A stretch of 64,000 bases of DNA from Ardenticatenaceae bacterium (GCA_020634245.1 JACKCC010000006.1:434001-498000), one strand, 5' to 3'. Numbered from the stretch's first letter, positions 25,746-36,000 are shown. Numbers and translations are program-made. Notes: a model not told the origin generated them from the sequence alone.

Positions 25746-26411
25746 ATGAAAAAAGCCCAATTTGTCCCCTTGGAATTTGAAGAACTGCCCGTTGCTGAAA
25801 TGCGCCAGCGGGCAGCCGATTTTTATGCCCAAATGAAGCGCCGCCGTACTGTGCGTGACTTTTCCGACCGGCCTGTCCCGCGTGACATTATCGAAACCTG
25901 CTTGCTGGTCGCCGGAACTGCACCGAATGGTGCTAATTTGCAGCCCTGGCATTTTGTTGTCGTCAGCGATACGGTCGTTAAGCGGAAAATCCGGGAGGCG
26001 GCCGAAGCGGAGGAGCGGGAATTTTACCAGCGGCGAGCCACGGAGGAATGGCTGGAAGCCTTAGCGCCGCTGGGAACCGATGCCAGCAAACCGTTCCTGG
26101 AAATCGCACCTTATTTGATTGCCATCTTTGCCCAGAGCTACGAGATTGGGCCCGATGGGACCAAAATCAAGCATTATTACGTCCAGGAATCGGTGGGTAT
26201 TGCTACCGGGCTGCTGATTACGGCGCTGCACCAGTCCGGGCTGGTCACGCTGACGCATACACCCAGCCCAATGAATTTTTTGAATGAGATTTTGGATAGG
26301 CCGGGAAATGAACGGCCGTTTCTCCTCCTCGTCGTTGGTTATCCAGCTCCTGGCACCCAAGTGCCTGTGATCGGCAAAAAGCCGTTAAACGATATCGCCA
26401 CATTTTTGTAA
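25746..26411 (+). CDS. Nitroreductase-family flavoprotein, iodotyrosine-deiodinase-like
   Basis: A 221-residue FMN-dependent oxidoreductase. The FMN phosphate-binding segment is KRRRTVRDFSDRPVP (about 30-44); APNGANLQPWHFVVV, YVQESVGIATGLLITALH and HTPSPMNFLNEILDRPGNERP closely follow the iodotyrosine-deiodinase/BluB branch. GGAGG precedes the ATG. It probably removes halogens from, or reduces, small aromatic compounds; the substrate is not known. It stands alone beside the insertion sequence. Confidence 0.88.
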   Translation: MKKAQFVPLEFEELPVAEMRQRAADFYAQMKRRRTVRDFSDRPVPRDIIETCLLVAGTAPNGANLQPWHFVVVSDTVVKRKIREAAEAEEREFYQRRATEEWLEALAPLGTDASKPFLEIAPYLIAIFAQSYEIGPDGTKIKHYYVQESVGIATGLLITALHQSGLVTLTHTPSPMNFLNEILDRPGNERPFLLLVVGYPAPGTQVPVIGKKPLNDIATFL

Positions 26412-26525
26412 AACTTCATCCATTTGCCAGCCATTTTTTATTGGGGATTTGCCGCTGCTATTTTGTTGAAGAGGGGAGTGGGATGGGATTATAATGATAT
26501 AAATTGAAGTGGTTTTGTTGGGGGC

Positions 26526-27830
26526 GTGATGAAAAAAAAGGTTGTGCTGGCTTTTTCAATATTCCTTTTTTTCTCTTTGTTGTACGGCGTGACAGCCAGG
26601 GCCAAAGTTCAGGTGACGGATGAAGCCGCGGTGTTGGCAACGGCCGTGTCCCTGGCCACAGAACACGATCTGATCATTGATGAATGGCAGTGGCTGCATG
26701 AACAAGATGACATCGGTGCGAGAAGCCCAGATGGCCATCTTTATACCAAATATTTTCCCGGCAACATTTTTGTTGGCGCTTTGTTGTACAAAATAGGCGC
26801 CAAACAGGATGACAACCCGTATGTATGGAACCATAAGGATATGGCTCCTTCCGCCAGCGGCGCGCGGTTGGCCATGCGGTTGAATGCTTTGCTGGGGGCT
26901 GCGGCTGTCGCTCTTGTATTTCTCCTGGTGGCGCAATTTTATAGCTGGCAAACGGCCGTTCTCACGGCTCTTTTTTTCGGTATTGGATCGGATTGGTGGT
27001 ATCAGTCCAGAGGGTTCTTGTCTGAAATTGGTGCAGGCACTTTCACCATCCTGAGCCTGTATTTTGCCACCAGGGAGAAATCGACCTTGAGCAGCGCGGC
27101 TTTGGGTATATCTCTGGTTTTTCGTCCTACCAACCTCCTGGCGCTGCCCATTTGGCTCCTTTCCGTGTGGCGCAAAGGACACAAAACCTGGTGGTCCGGC
27201 TGGCCGATTGCTCTAAGCTTGGGTACGTTGGCTTTTTACAATTACCATCGATTTGGTTCCATCGTGACATCTGGTTATGAAGGGGAAACATTTAATTCTT
27301 CGTTATGGGAAGGCCTTTATGGACTGTTGTTGAGTCCAGGGCGTTCAGTATTCGTGTATTCACCCATTTTCTTATTGGTGCTGCCCGGGGCGGTTTGGTG
27401 GTGGCGGAAGGATAGACGAATAACGGCCGTTTGCCTGCTAACCATCTTCAGCTACCTGGTTGTCATGTCCTTGTGGCATCGGTGGGATGGCGGTTGGACG
27501 TGGGGATCGCGCCTGTTAACACCCACTTTGCCTCTTTGGGGGGTCTTGTTAGCGCCAGCTATTGAGCACATATGGACAAACAAGTGGTTGATGGGAGTGA
27601 CTTTGTTGCTGGTCTTGATGGGAACTGGTGTCCAAATATTGGCTCTGGCTAGAAATCCGGCGCGAATTTTGATTGTGTATGTTACGGGTGGTGAAATCCC
27701 TTATGATGAGACGTTGTACACCCTGCGCCATTCCTGGATTGCTCTACAATTGCGAGAAATGTCAACCTGGCAGCCTTGTGACGTTGATGCCCATGCTGTG
27801 CGTGTTTGGCTTGGCAACTGCCGCTCGTGA
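26526..27830 (+). CDS. Multi-span membrane protein, glycosyltransferase-like
   Basis: A 434-residue integral membrane protein with an N-terminal signal-anchor (VVLAFSIFLFFSLLYGVTA) and about nine further membrane helices. After the first helix, a loop reads DEWQWLHEQDDIGARSPDGHLYTKYFPG, resembling the acidic and SKYPPG-type loop of polyprenyl-phosphate-sugar glycosyltransferases (PMT/ArnT clan). GTG at 26526 or ATG at 26529 can start it. I do not recognise a specific family. Neighbouring genes give no pathway. Confidence 0.7.
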   Translation: MMKKKVVLAFSIFLFFSLLYGVTARAKVQVTDEAAVLATAVSLATEHDLIIDEWQWLHEQDDIGARSPDGHLYTKYFPGNIFVGALLYKIGAKQDDNPYVWNHKDMAPSASGARLAMRLNALLGAAAVALVFLLVAQFYSWQTAVLTALFFGIGSDWWYQSRGFLSEIGAGTFTILSLYFATREKSTLSSAALGISLVFRPTNLLALPIWLLSVWRKGHKTWWSGWPIALSLGTLAFYNYHRFGSIVTSGYEGETFNSSLWEGLYGLLLSPGRSVFVYSPIFLLVLPGAVWWWRKDRRITAVCLLTIFSYLVVMSLWHRWDGGWTWGSRLLTPTLPLWGVLLAPAIEHIWTNKWLMGVTLLLVLMGTGVQILALARNPARILIVYVTGGEIPYDETLYTLRHSWIALQLREMSTWQPCDVDAHAVRVWLGNCRS

Positions 27831-27854
27831 CATGCTACCCAAATAGATTGTTCT

Positions 27855-29036
27855 TTAGGCATCAATAACCGGCTGCCTGGGTAAAATGGCCGTAAAAACG
27901 GAACCTTGCTCAGGCTGGCTGGCAACACTAATTTGCCCCTGATGCGCTTCAACCAGCATCTTGACGATATACAAACCCAGGCCCGTGCCCTGGGTTTTGC
28001 TTTGTCGGGCGTCTTCGGTGCGGTAATAAATCTGGAACAGGTTGGCCATTTGTTCTTCGGTCAGGCCACGGCCGTTATCGGCAATACGCAGCACAATCTG
28101 GTCACCCTCTGAAGTGGCCTGTACCGTGACCCGGCCCTGCCGCGGCGTGTATTTAATAGCATTCCCTACCAGATTGTAGATGATCCGATACAACTTACCC
28201 CGGTCGGCCCATAAAGTCAGTGGTTGGTAGGGCAGGACGATTTCCAGACTGATTTCCCGGCTGTCGGCGTTGATTTGCATCACCTGAGTGACCTCTTTGA
28301 TGACTTCCCGCAGATCGAGCGGTTCCGGTTCCAGGGTTAACCGGCCTTCTTCCAACTGATCCAGGTCTAAAAAATCACCAATGATGCCGTTTAAACGGTC
28401 TGATTGGTGGGTGATGATGGTCAAGTAATTTCGTATAGAGGGGTTAATGTCTTTGGATAAGATTTCCAGTATGAGGCTGGCATAGCCGCTGATGGCGGTG
28501 AGCGGCGTGCGTAAATCATGGGCGGCCATCGACAAAAAAAGTGATTTGAGGCGGCTCAGTCGTTTCAATTCTTCGTTGGCCACGGTAAGCTGGTCTTTGA
28601 CCAGGCGTAGTTCGTTGCGGTCTTGTACCAGAGTTTGCTGGAGACGGCCGTATCCCGTTTCATTTTCCACCACCAGCAGCAGCCCGCGACCGGGGTCGTT
28701 GGCCTCCAGCGGCAGAACCTGAAAATTTAAGTAGGCAGTTGTGCCGTCAGCCAGCTCCCGATTGATGTATTCCATGCGATGTGAGGCCTGTCGGCCTTGC
28801 ACAATGTCGTTGAGAATATCTTCCGAGCCGACAAATTCCCACAACAAGTCGGTGATGGGTTGACCGATAATCTCTTGCACAGGGTCAGGCAGCAGTGCCG
28901 GGAAATTGGATGAATACTGCACCAGCGTCAAATTTGGCGCCAGTTGGGCATAAGCCATCTGGTATGTGGCGCTGATGGCCTGAGCGGCACGGGCGGCCAG
29001 CACAATGGGATCGCGGTCGATGGGGGAAAGGGTCAT
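27855..29036 (-). CDS. PAS-containing soluble sensor histidine kinase
   Basis: A 393-residue kinase without membrane segments. A PAS-like domain (about 20-130) is followed by a coiled coil (130-160), the phosphoacceptor H-box AAHDLRTPL near residue 169, the N-box NLVGNAIKYTP, G1 DNGRGL and G2 GTGLGLYIV. No cognate response regulator is adjacent. It starts three bases after the stop of the Rab-like GTPase gene (two intervening bases), so the two are co-transcribed and probably work together. It is the last gene of the 13.7-kb STAND/GTPase block. Confidence 0.92.
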   Translation of the reverse strand: MTLSPIDRDPIVLAARAAQAISATYQMAYAQLAPNLTLVQYSSNFPALLPDPVQEIIGQPITDLLWEFVGSEDILNDIVQGRQASHRMEYINRELADGTTAYLNFQVLPLEANDPGRGLLLVVENETGYGRLQQTLVQDRNELRLVKDQLTVANEELKRLSRLKSLFLSMAAHDLRTPLTAISGYASLILEILSKDINPSIRNYLTIITHQSDRLNGIIGDFLDLDQLEEGRLTLEPEPLDLREVIKEVTQVMQINADSREISLEIVLPYQPLTLWADRGKLYRIIYNLVGNAIKYTPRQGRVTVQATSEGDQIVLRIADNGRGLTEEQMANLFQIYYRTEDARQSKTQGTGLGLYIVKMLVEAHQGQISVASQPEQGSVFTAILPRQPVIDA

Positions 29037-29038
29037 CG

Positions 29039-29548
29039 TTATTCGGTAAGCTGCTGCGCTAACAATTGGAACGCTTTTTCGACCTGGTAGCCAGATTTGG
29101 CGCTGGTGTCCAGATAGGTTCCACCTAATTGCTGTACGAGGGTCTGGAGTTCTTCGACGCTGAGCGCTCGTTCTTCAGTCAGGTCGGCCTTGTTGCCGGC
29201 GAAGATCAGGATGGCATCGGGGACGATCTGACGCATCTGGTGGGCATAGAATTCGTAGCCGGCCAGCGTGTCAGGCCGGGTCAGGTCGCAAACGATGAGG
29301 GCCGCCACAGCACCGCGCAGGTAACTGGCCCCAGTCTTGCTGAAATCATCACCGCCGGCCAGGTCCCAAATGAGCAAATTCAGGGTGAAATCGGCCATGT
29401 CAATGGGTTTGCGTGAGATTTTTACGCCGATGGTGCTGAGGTAGCGGTCGTCAAACCGGCCCTCGACGAAGCGGCGGATGAGGCTGGTTTTGCCTACGGC
29501 GAAATCACCGAGCAGGCAAATCTTTTTTTGAACGACACGGCCGTTCAT
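29039..29548 (-). CDS. Rab/Ras-like small GTPase
   Basis: A 169-residue GTPase with all G-motifs: G1 GDFAVGKTSL (about 14-23), G2 threonine in STIGVKI, G3 WDLAGGDD (canonical Gln of WDxxGQE replaced by Gly-Asp), G4 NKAD and G5 TSAKSG. The G3 change may alter GTP hydrolysis. There is no C-terminal lipidation cysteine. The N terminus MNGR is encoded by an ACGGCCGT copy right after the start codon. It lies between a coiled-coil membrane protein and a histidine kinase, likely its regulator and output. Bacterial relatives include MglA-type polarity GTPases. Confidence 0.92.
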   Translation of the reverse strand: MNGRVVQKKICLLGDFAVGKTSLIRRFVEGRFDDRYLSTIGVKISRKPIDMADFTLNLLIWDLAGGDDFSKTGASYLRGAVAALIVCDLTRPDTLAGYEFYAHQMRQIVPDAILIFAGNKADLTEERALSVEELQTLVQQLGGTYLDTSAKSGYQVEKAFQLLAQQLTE

Positions 29549-29578
29549 GACAGCCCCTTTTGTTGTAGGACGATTTGC

Positions 29579-31147
29579 TTATCCATTTGGGCTTCCTGAA
29601 ATATTGAGCCATTGGCCGGGTATCCAGCCGCGCAGGAGGCTATTGTTGGCCGGCCATTCGACTTCAACCCATTCGTCCTGCCAGCCTAGGATGGTGACTT
29701 GAGTATTGACGGGGATGGCGGCGATGGGTTCGACAGCATTGTCGGGCTGGGGGCGTGCCCAGATGGAACCGTTGGTCACGGCCGTTTCCCCTGTTGGTTC
29801 TGGCGTATTTGTTGGTGTGTTGGTGGGAACGGCCGTTGCCGTTACTGTGGGCAATGGTGTGACAGTAACCGTTGGCAGCGGGGTGGCTGTGGATGGCGGC
29901 GTGTTGGTGGGCAGGGGAACGGCCGTTGCTGTTGGCTCAGTTGTTGTGGTGGGGGGAACGGCCGTCATCGTCGCCGTCGGTTGGCCAAAAGCCAGCGGGA
30001 AAAGCGCAATCGTAAATTGCAGGTAAAAACAGGCTGCGGCCAATAATAGCAAGCCAATCAAACCACCACCGGCCAGGGCCAGTATTTGCCCTCGACTCAT
30101 AGGTGTTGGCTCATCTGGCTTTCCGGTTGTCAAATCGGTGGACAAAGCGGCCAGCATGGGCGGCAAATCGGGCAGCGCGGCCGGGTCCCCGCTGTAATCG
30201 CGCAGTGCCGGGGCATGTTGGATGTGCAGTTCTGACACAAACGCGCGCAGCCGGGCGCGGAACCATTCCGGTTCTATGCCTGTGGTCACCGCTGCCAGGT
30301 AGACGTACTGCCCATTTTGAATAACGATACGTTCGTCGCCATACTGCACCTCATCCAGGCTTTCGTCATCCGAGCCATCGCCAAATGAATCATGGGCAAA
30401 GTCGCGAATGGCGGTCAACATCCCGCTGATGAGGTCCGAGTCGCCGTCGTCCTCCTCCTCGTGGCTCAAGTGGGCCAATAGCAGCCCCGATTCGTGCTGG
30501 ATGAGGAAGAGTTCGCGGATGCCAAAGGGCAAGGCTTCACGAATGGCCAATTCTGAAGGGGAAACGCCGCGCAGCCGGGCCATAAAGGTTTTGACCAGAC
30601 CTTGCGGTCCAAATGTGGTTTTGAGGCGGGCGTCGATGTTGCGCTGGAGTTCGCGGGCAAATTCGGCAATGGCCCGTTGGACGGTGGAAAGGATGATGGG
30701 GTAAATGGCCTCAATCATTTCTTCGCGGGAATCGCGAATTTGCACGCGGATGGCGTTACCCATGACCGGGCCTAACGCTTCAGCCATCTCGTCGCCGGAG
30801 TTCCGAATGGTGCCCCGGATGAGTTGGGGCATTTCGCTGGTGATACGGGGGAACAGGGCTTCTGATTCGGCCGTGATGTCACTACGCAGTTGGTCAAGCC
30901 GGGCTTGCAGCGTTTGCGCCTGGGCTTGATGAGCAGCAGAGTCCTGCTCTAAGGCGTCAATTTCGGCCTGCAAAAGCTGGATGCGGGCCTGGATTTGTTT
31001 TGCCTGTTCCTGGTCGGTTTGGGAGAGGGCAGCGGCTTTTGCTTCCAGGGTGCGGATGCGCTCTTTTTCCTGGGCAAAGAGGATGGCACGTACTGATTCC
31101 AGGTCGTGCAGAGGCGCTTCAAGCGCGTGCGGCTCAAAGGGTTCCAT
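29579..31147 (-). CDS. Coiled-coil, transmembrane and SH3-domain protein with a longin/roadblock-like middle
   Basis: A 522-residue membrane protein. Residues 15-95 are a coiled coil; about 100-200 are helical. About 205-315 (RELFLIQHESGLLLAHLSHEE ... IVIQNGQYVYLAAVTTG) have the alternating strand-helix pattern of longin/roadblock-like GTPase-regulating domains. A membrane helix follows (about 350-375), then a Thr/Pro-rich linker (NTPTNTPEPT) and a C-terminal bacterial SH3 domain (about 455-515, WVEVEW ... LRGWIPGQWL). The SH3 end should face outside, the GTPase-side domain inside. It directly precedes the GTPase gene, 30 bases away. The longin reading is inference. Confidence 0.75.
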   Translation of the reverse strand: MEPFEPHALEAPLHDLESVRAILFAQEKERIRTLEAKAAALSQTDQEQAKQIQARIQLLQAEIDALEQDSAAHQAQAQTLQARLDQLRSDITAESEALFPRITSEMPQLIRGTIRNSGDEMAEALGPVMGNAIRVQIRDSREEMIEAIYPIILSTVQRAIAEFARELQRNIDARLKTTFGPQGLVKTFMARLRGVSPSELAIREALPFGIRELFLIQHESGLLLAHLSHEEEDDGDSDLISGMLTAIRDFAHDSFGDGSDDESLDEVQYGDERIVIQNGQYVYLAAVTTGIEPEWFRARLRAFVSELHIQHAPALRDYSGDPAALPDLPPMLAALSTDLTTGKPDEPTPMSRGQILALAGGGLIGLLLLAAACFYLQFTIALFPLAFGQPTATMTAVPPTTTTEPTATAVPLPTNTPPSTATPLPTVTVTPLPTVTATAVPTNTPTNTPEPTGETAVTNGSIWARPQPDNAVEPIAAIPVNTQVTILGWQDEWVEVEWPANNSLLRGWIPGQWLNISGSPNG

Positions 31148-31167
31148 TAAAGGGCAGGATTAGGGGA

Positions 31168-31659
31168 TTAGTTGTCGTTGGAAACGGCCGTGTTCTCGGC
31201 ATTTTGTTGCAGTTGTTGTCCCAACTCAACCAGCAGTTCGCCCAATTCGGAACGACCTGTCTTTTGCTTGTCCAACATGGCTCCCAACGTGAGCATTTCT
31301 TGGCGCAAATCGCTGTCTCGCTGCCGGGATTCGGCCCGAAAATCGGCTAATTGTTTGCGCAGATCGCTAATTTGTTGTTCTAACCGCTGATTGAAATTAG
31401 CATTGGTTTGAGCAAGCTTTTCTTCAACAGTCTTGAACTGATTATCAGTTAAACCGGAGAGGGACGATATTTGATTATCCAGATTCGTTTTGAGTTCCTG
31501 GTTGATGTCTTCCAGGCGCGCTTCCATTTCGTTCAGCCGCTGTTCAGTGGCGCGAGCCTGGTTGCCGTACAAAATGTTGCGCAGTTGGTCCAGATCGTTT
31601 CCCATTTCAATTTGTGTGTCTGATGTGTTTTTCTTGTTGCTCATTTCCTCTTTTCCCAT
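31168..31659 (-). CDS. Small coiled-coil protein
   Basis: A 163-residue, highly charged protein predicted to be almost wholly coiled coil (heptads across about 25-140, rich in Gln, Leu, Glu). No membrane segment or enzymatic motif is visible. It lies 20 bases upstream of the coiled-coil SH3 gene and is likely its partner. The start is uncertain: ATG 31659 has no clear ribosome-binding site, and ATG 31644 has AGAGGAA very close. A TATAAT box lies upstream at 31685-31690. Confidence 0.7.
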   Translation of the reverse strand: MGKEEMSNKKNTSDTQIEMGNDLDQLRNILYGNQARATEQRLNEMEARLEDINQELKTNLDNQISSLSGLTDNQFKTVEEKLAQTNANFNQRLEQQISDLRKQLADFRAESRQRDSDLRQEMLTLGAMLDKQKTGRSELGELLVELGQQLQQNAENTAVSNDN

Positions 31660-31684
31660 TGTTATTTCTGAACGTTTGCCGGTT

Positions 31685-31690
31685 ATTATA
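31685..31690 (-). promoter_or_regulatory. Candidate -10 box before the coiled-coil/GTPase genes
   Basis: On the minus strand a perfect TATAAT lies 26 bases upstream of the first possible start codon, with only a weak -35 candidate (GTTAAA, 17 bases away). It would drive coiled-coil, SH3, GTPase and kinase genes separately from the STAND genes. Confidence 0.4.
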
Positions 31691-31783
31691 GCTCAGTTTT
31701 GTTAATATTTAACACGATTTGTGAAAAATGTCATTTTCTTTAGAGACAGCATGCGTTGAGGCGTACCATGACAAATGAAAACT

Positions 31784-31840
31784 ATCTTCCCGGAAGCTTG
31801 CTTTTGTGCGGAGTTGTTATGGGGCAGCTTCCGGGAAGAT
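31784..31840. repeat. Perfect 15-bp inverted repeat
   Basis: Arms ATCTTCCCGGAAGCT (31784-31798) and AGCTTCCGGGAAGAT (31826-31840) flank a 27-base loop, just after the stop of the small WD40 gene. It could end or attenuate transcription of the STAND genes. No T-run follows, so it is not a typical rho-independent terminator. Confidence 0.8.
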
Positions 31841-31853
31841 TATTTGCAGTAGA

Positions 31854-33005
31854 TCAATATTGGTTACAGGTTTTGTGGTAACCAAATTCTGGCAGGTGTA
31901 AAGACCATTCGCTTTGGGTGAGATTGCGACCTACTTTGGTGCAAGCCCGTTCAATGAGGGCAGTGGCCGACAAATTCCAAAGATAGGATTGATTTTCGCT
32001 GTTTGTGGCTGTAAGCCACATGCTTTCAGGAGAAAATACGAGCTGGTTGATGTTCCCGTCTGGTCCATCAAGGGTAATGCCGTATTGTTGGGGGTCGTCG
32101 TCCAGGCTCCACAAACGGACGGTTTTGTCGGTGCTGGCGCTGGCTAACCAACGGCTGTTGGGACTAAAGGTTACGGCCGTTACCGGCCCTCGGTGTCCAT
32201 CTTGACCAGATGTATCATCACTGGCTTCGAGCCATTGCAAAACATTGGCTCGATCTTGAAAATCACTCCAGGTCAGCGGGTAAAGCAGCAGACTATGGTC
32301 GGCGCTGCCGGTTGCCAGCCAACGACCGTCATCGCTAAAGGCTACGGCCGTTACGTCATTCGTGTGTTTGTCCAGAATAATCGGGCTGCGCGCCGGGTTG
32401 TCTTGATCCAGATTGTAGAGAACGGCCGTGTCATCTGTGCTGGCGGTGGCCAGCCATTTCCCGTCCGGGCTAAAAGCTAGCCCGGTCACATTGTCTTTGT
32501 GTTCGGCCAGTTGGATCGGATTGGGCGTATTGCTGTCATTATTGACCGTCAGATTCCATAACGTGACAATGTTGTCGCTTTCCGTGTAGGCAGCGCGCCA
32601 TTTTTCATCTGGGCTGAGCAATTGTCCGCTTGATGGGGGTGGTGATTGGCCGGGGCCATCCAGTATTTGCACGGTGCCATTGGCCAGGGTTTGCCAGATA
32701 GCATGTTCCGTGGCATGGGGAATTGTATCGGTTTTTCGCAGGACGTTGAGCGCTTCGACGGCCATCAGCATAGCTACATCTTCATCCTCGCGGCTTAAGG
32801 CCAGGGCACGGGCGGCGATGTTGGCCGACAAAGCTTCGCGCATGCGTTGGGCAGCGTCTTCGGTGATCTGGTGTACGGCCGTGCCCCTGATGTCGGCAAC
32901 CGCTTGTTCTTGATTAGTTTGTTTGATGTCACGTAGGGAGATAAATACAAAGAAGCTGAACGCTACAGCTAAAACAAGACCCCATTTCCAATAACGAATC
33001 TTCAT
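31854..33005 (-). CDS. Membrane-anchored WD40-repeat protein
   Basis: A 383-residue protein with one N-terminal membrane helix (about 9-24, GLVLAVAFSFFVFISL). A short stretch (EDVAMLMAVEALNVL) follows and then about five WD40 repeats (for example GLAFSPDGKWLATAS), too few for a full seven-blade propeller. The end, GRNLTQSEWSLHLPEFGYHKTC, is the tail commonly seen on WD40 proteins of the STAND type. It resembles the C-terminal part of the adjacent 1363-residue STAND-WD40 protein and may be a truncated duplicate that supplies missing blades by pairing. Confidence 0.85.
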   Translation of the reverse strand: MKIRYWKWGLVLAVAFSFFVFISLRDIKQTNQEQAVADIRGTAVHQITEDAAQRMREALSANIAARALALSREDEDVAMLMAVEALNVLRKTDTIPHATEHAIWQTLANGTVQILDGPGQSPPPSSGQLLSPDEKWRAAYTESDNIVTLWNLTVNNDSNTPNPIQLAEHKDNVTGLAFSPDGKWLATASTDDTAVLYNLDQDNPARSPIILDKHTNDVTAVAFSDDGRWLATGSADHSLLLYPLTWSDFQDRANVLQWLEASDDTSGQDGHRGPVTAVTFSPNSRWLASASTDKTVRLWSLDDDPQQYGITLDGPDGNINQLVFSPESMWLTATNSENQSYLWNLSATALIERACTKVGRNLTQSEWSLHLPEFGYHKTCNQY

Positions 33006-33095
33006 GACCGACCCCGAACCTGGAAGTGATAATTATAATGATTATAGGGAGATTAGCTTCTTAGGCAAGAACTCGGCTTTTCAGGTTCGTTTGAT

Positions 33096-36000
33096 TCAGG
33101 GTTTGTCGATCATCAAACAGGGTTCACCACGTAAATATTGGGCACATTCCTCCTGGCTCAAGCGGCGGGTGGCGATGGCTTGTCCCCGTTCTAATAGCTG
33201 CCCTAATGTTTTCAGGGTGATGAGTTGGGCGGTTCGGTCGGAGCTGGCGGTGGCCAGGTAACGGCCGTCACTACTAAACGTTACGCTGTGAACTGTTGAG
33301 GTGTGGCCCAAAAACGTGCGCAAAACCTGGCCGGTCTGGGGATTCCATAATTTGGCAGTTTTATCGACGCTGGCGGTTGCCAGGTAACGGCCGTCAGGGC
33401 TATAGTTCACACTCAAAACAGAACCGGTATGGCCGGAGAGGGAGAGAATCACGCTGCCGTTTTTTAAATCCCATAATTTAATCATCCCATCGCTGCCGGC
33501 GGTGGCCAACTGCGGCTCAATCGGGCTGAATGCGGCGCTGTTTACCGCGCCCGCATGTCCAATTAAGGATTGGATGATTGCGCCGCTGCTGCTGTCCCAC
33601 ACCATAACTGTGCCGTCGCTGGCGGTGGTGGCCAATTGGCGGCCATCCGGGCTAAAGGCCAGGTCGAGAATGGGTGCGCCATGATTGAATTCCAGGGTGA
33701 CACGGCCGTTTTCCAATGACCACAACCGCGCCACCCCATCTTCACTGGCTGTGGCTAGGAGCGTGTTGTCTTTGTTGAATTGTACGGCCGTTACCGCGCC
33801 GCCATGCCGCTGAAAAACGTGTACCAGTTCATACGTTTCGGTATCCCACACCCAGGCATTGCGGTCGGTGCTGGCGGCGGCCAGGAAACGGCCGTCACTA
33901 CTAAACGCGACGTCATTCACCGAATTGTTAGGCCCGGTCAGCGTTATTTGGAAGAGGCCCGTTTCGGTGGCCCAAATTTTAATTGTTTTATCTTCGCTGG
34001 CAGTAGCGACCAGGGTGTTGTCAGGGCTGAAGGCTACGCTGGTAACTGGCGCACTGTGGTCGCTGAGATTGCTAATATCCAGTGCCGGCTGCGCGTTCCA
34101 AGCTTTAGCCGTGTTGTCCTGGCTGGCGGTCGCCAGCCGCCGATTATCGGCGCTGAATATGACAGCGGAAACAGGACCGTTGTGGCCGGACAGTGTGTAG
34201 GCAACTTGATTGGTGGTCGTGTCCCAAACTTTGGCCGTTCCATCCTGGCTGGCGGTAGCCAGGTAACGGCCGTTCGGACTATAAGCCACGCCAATAACAG
34301 CGCTGGTATGGCCGGACAGGGTGACAATCGGTTGTTTGCTGGCCGTGTCCCAGATGCGGGCGGTGTTATCGTCCTGGCCGATGAGCAGACGGCTGCCGTC
34401 CGGGCTGAAGGCCAGGCTGTTGATGGCGATGGGGTTTTCCGGGCTGCCGGCAATGGGCAGATTGGCAACGGCCGTGCCCGTAGCCAAATCCCAAAAAACG
34501 ACCAATCCATCTTCACCGGCGCTGACTACCTGGCTGCCATCCTGGGAGAAACTCACGTCGTTAACGGCTTGTTTGTGGCCATCGACCAGGCGCAGCAGCG
34601 ATTCGCCGCTGGTCATGTCCCAGACGCGTACCGAAGCATCGGCCATGGCTGCCGCCAGCAGACTGCCATCGGCGTTGTAGGCGATGGCCTGCACACTGCC
34701 GCCGTCGCTGGCCAACCGCCGCACGCGCCGCCCTGACGTTAAATCCCAGATGTAGACGCTGCCATCCAATCCGGCCGCCGCCAGATGGGGCTGTGCAGGA
34801 CTAAAGGCGACGCTGTTAAATCCCCGTTCGGAATCGGTAAATGTTTGTACCGTCTGGCCGGAATGCGCATCCCAAATTTTAACGGCCGCATCTAATCCAG
34901 CCGTGGCCAGCAGGGAACCATCGGCATTGAAAGCCACGTCGTGCACACCATCGGTGTGGCCGGAAAGCGTTAATTGCAGCTGCGAGGCTTGCAGGGCGCG
35001 GTACAGGGCGTCCTCGGCTTCGGCCGGGGCGGTTTGGGTATGCTGATAGGTAAAGTTGACCGCTTCGAGGGCCAGTAGCAGCGCTAACTGCGGGTCGCTT
35101 TGCAGTTGATCATTGGCGGCGGCGGCCAGTTCGCGGCTGGTAGCCAGGTGGAATTGGATATCGGCTTGTTGAGCATTGAATTCGGCCGTTGCCTGGGCGT
35201 CTTCGGCGGCGGCAGCAGCATCTTCGGCTGTGTCGCGCTGCAAATTGGCGTCGGCTTCGGCGGTGGCCCGCAAATTGGCGCTGGCTTCGGCGGTCGCTTC
35301 TGAGGCGACTGCGGTGACGGCGCTGGCGTCAGAGGTCAGACGTAGTTCTTCGGCGATGGCCTGGTTGGCAACGGCCGTTGCCGCGCTGCTTTCAGCCTGT
35401 TCCCGGTTTATGGCCGCCGTAATAGCCGCGATGACCGCGATGAAGAATACGGCCGTTAACAACATCGCTAACCGTCTTGCGCGAATGGCCGCCCGGCTGC
35501 TTTCTTTTGCTCGCCGAGACTGTTCATTGGCCAGCGCCTGCGCCTGACGCAATTTCTCTTGCTGTTCGGCTTCATGGGCTAACTGCTCACGATGCGCTTC
35601 CTGCTGGCTGGCCTCAACAAACGCTTCTTCGATTTTGTTCAAGTCGGTGTAAGTGGCCGCCTCTTCCAGGAGCAGGCCGCGCAGTAACGTGCTGGGGTCT
35701 TGATTGCGTGTTTGCCATTCCTCGGCCATTGCCGACAAACGGAGCCGCCGCCGTCGGGTCACACGATCTTCCTCCAGCCACCCGGCCAGGCGGGGCCAGG
35801 TTTGGGCCAGCGTTTCATGGGCAATTTCGACACGCGCTTCCTCTGGCCGCTCATCTTTGGTCAGCCGCAGCAGCCGTGCCTGGACAAACTTCTCTAGAAC
35901 TCGATCGATCCGGGCCGGTGATTGCTCCTGGTACAAATCGCGACGCAAAATGCGCGCGCGCGTAATCTTGAGGCTGTCATCAGGATGGACGATTTGTGAA

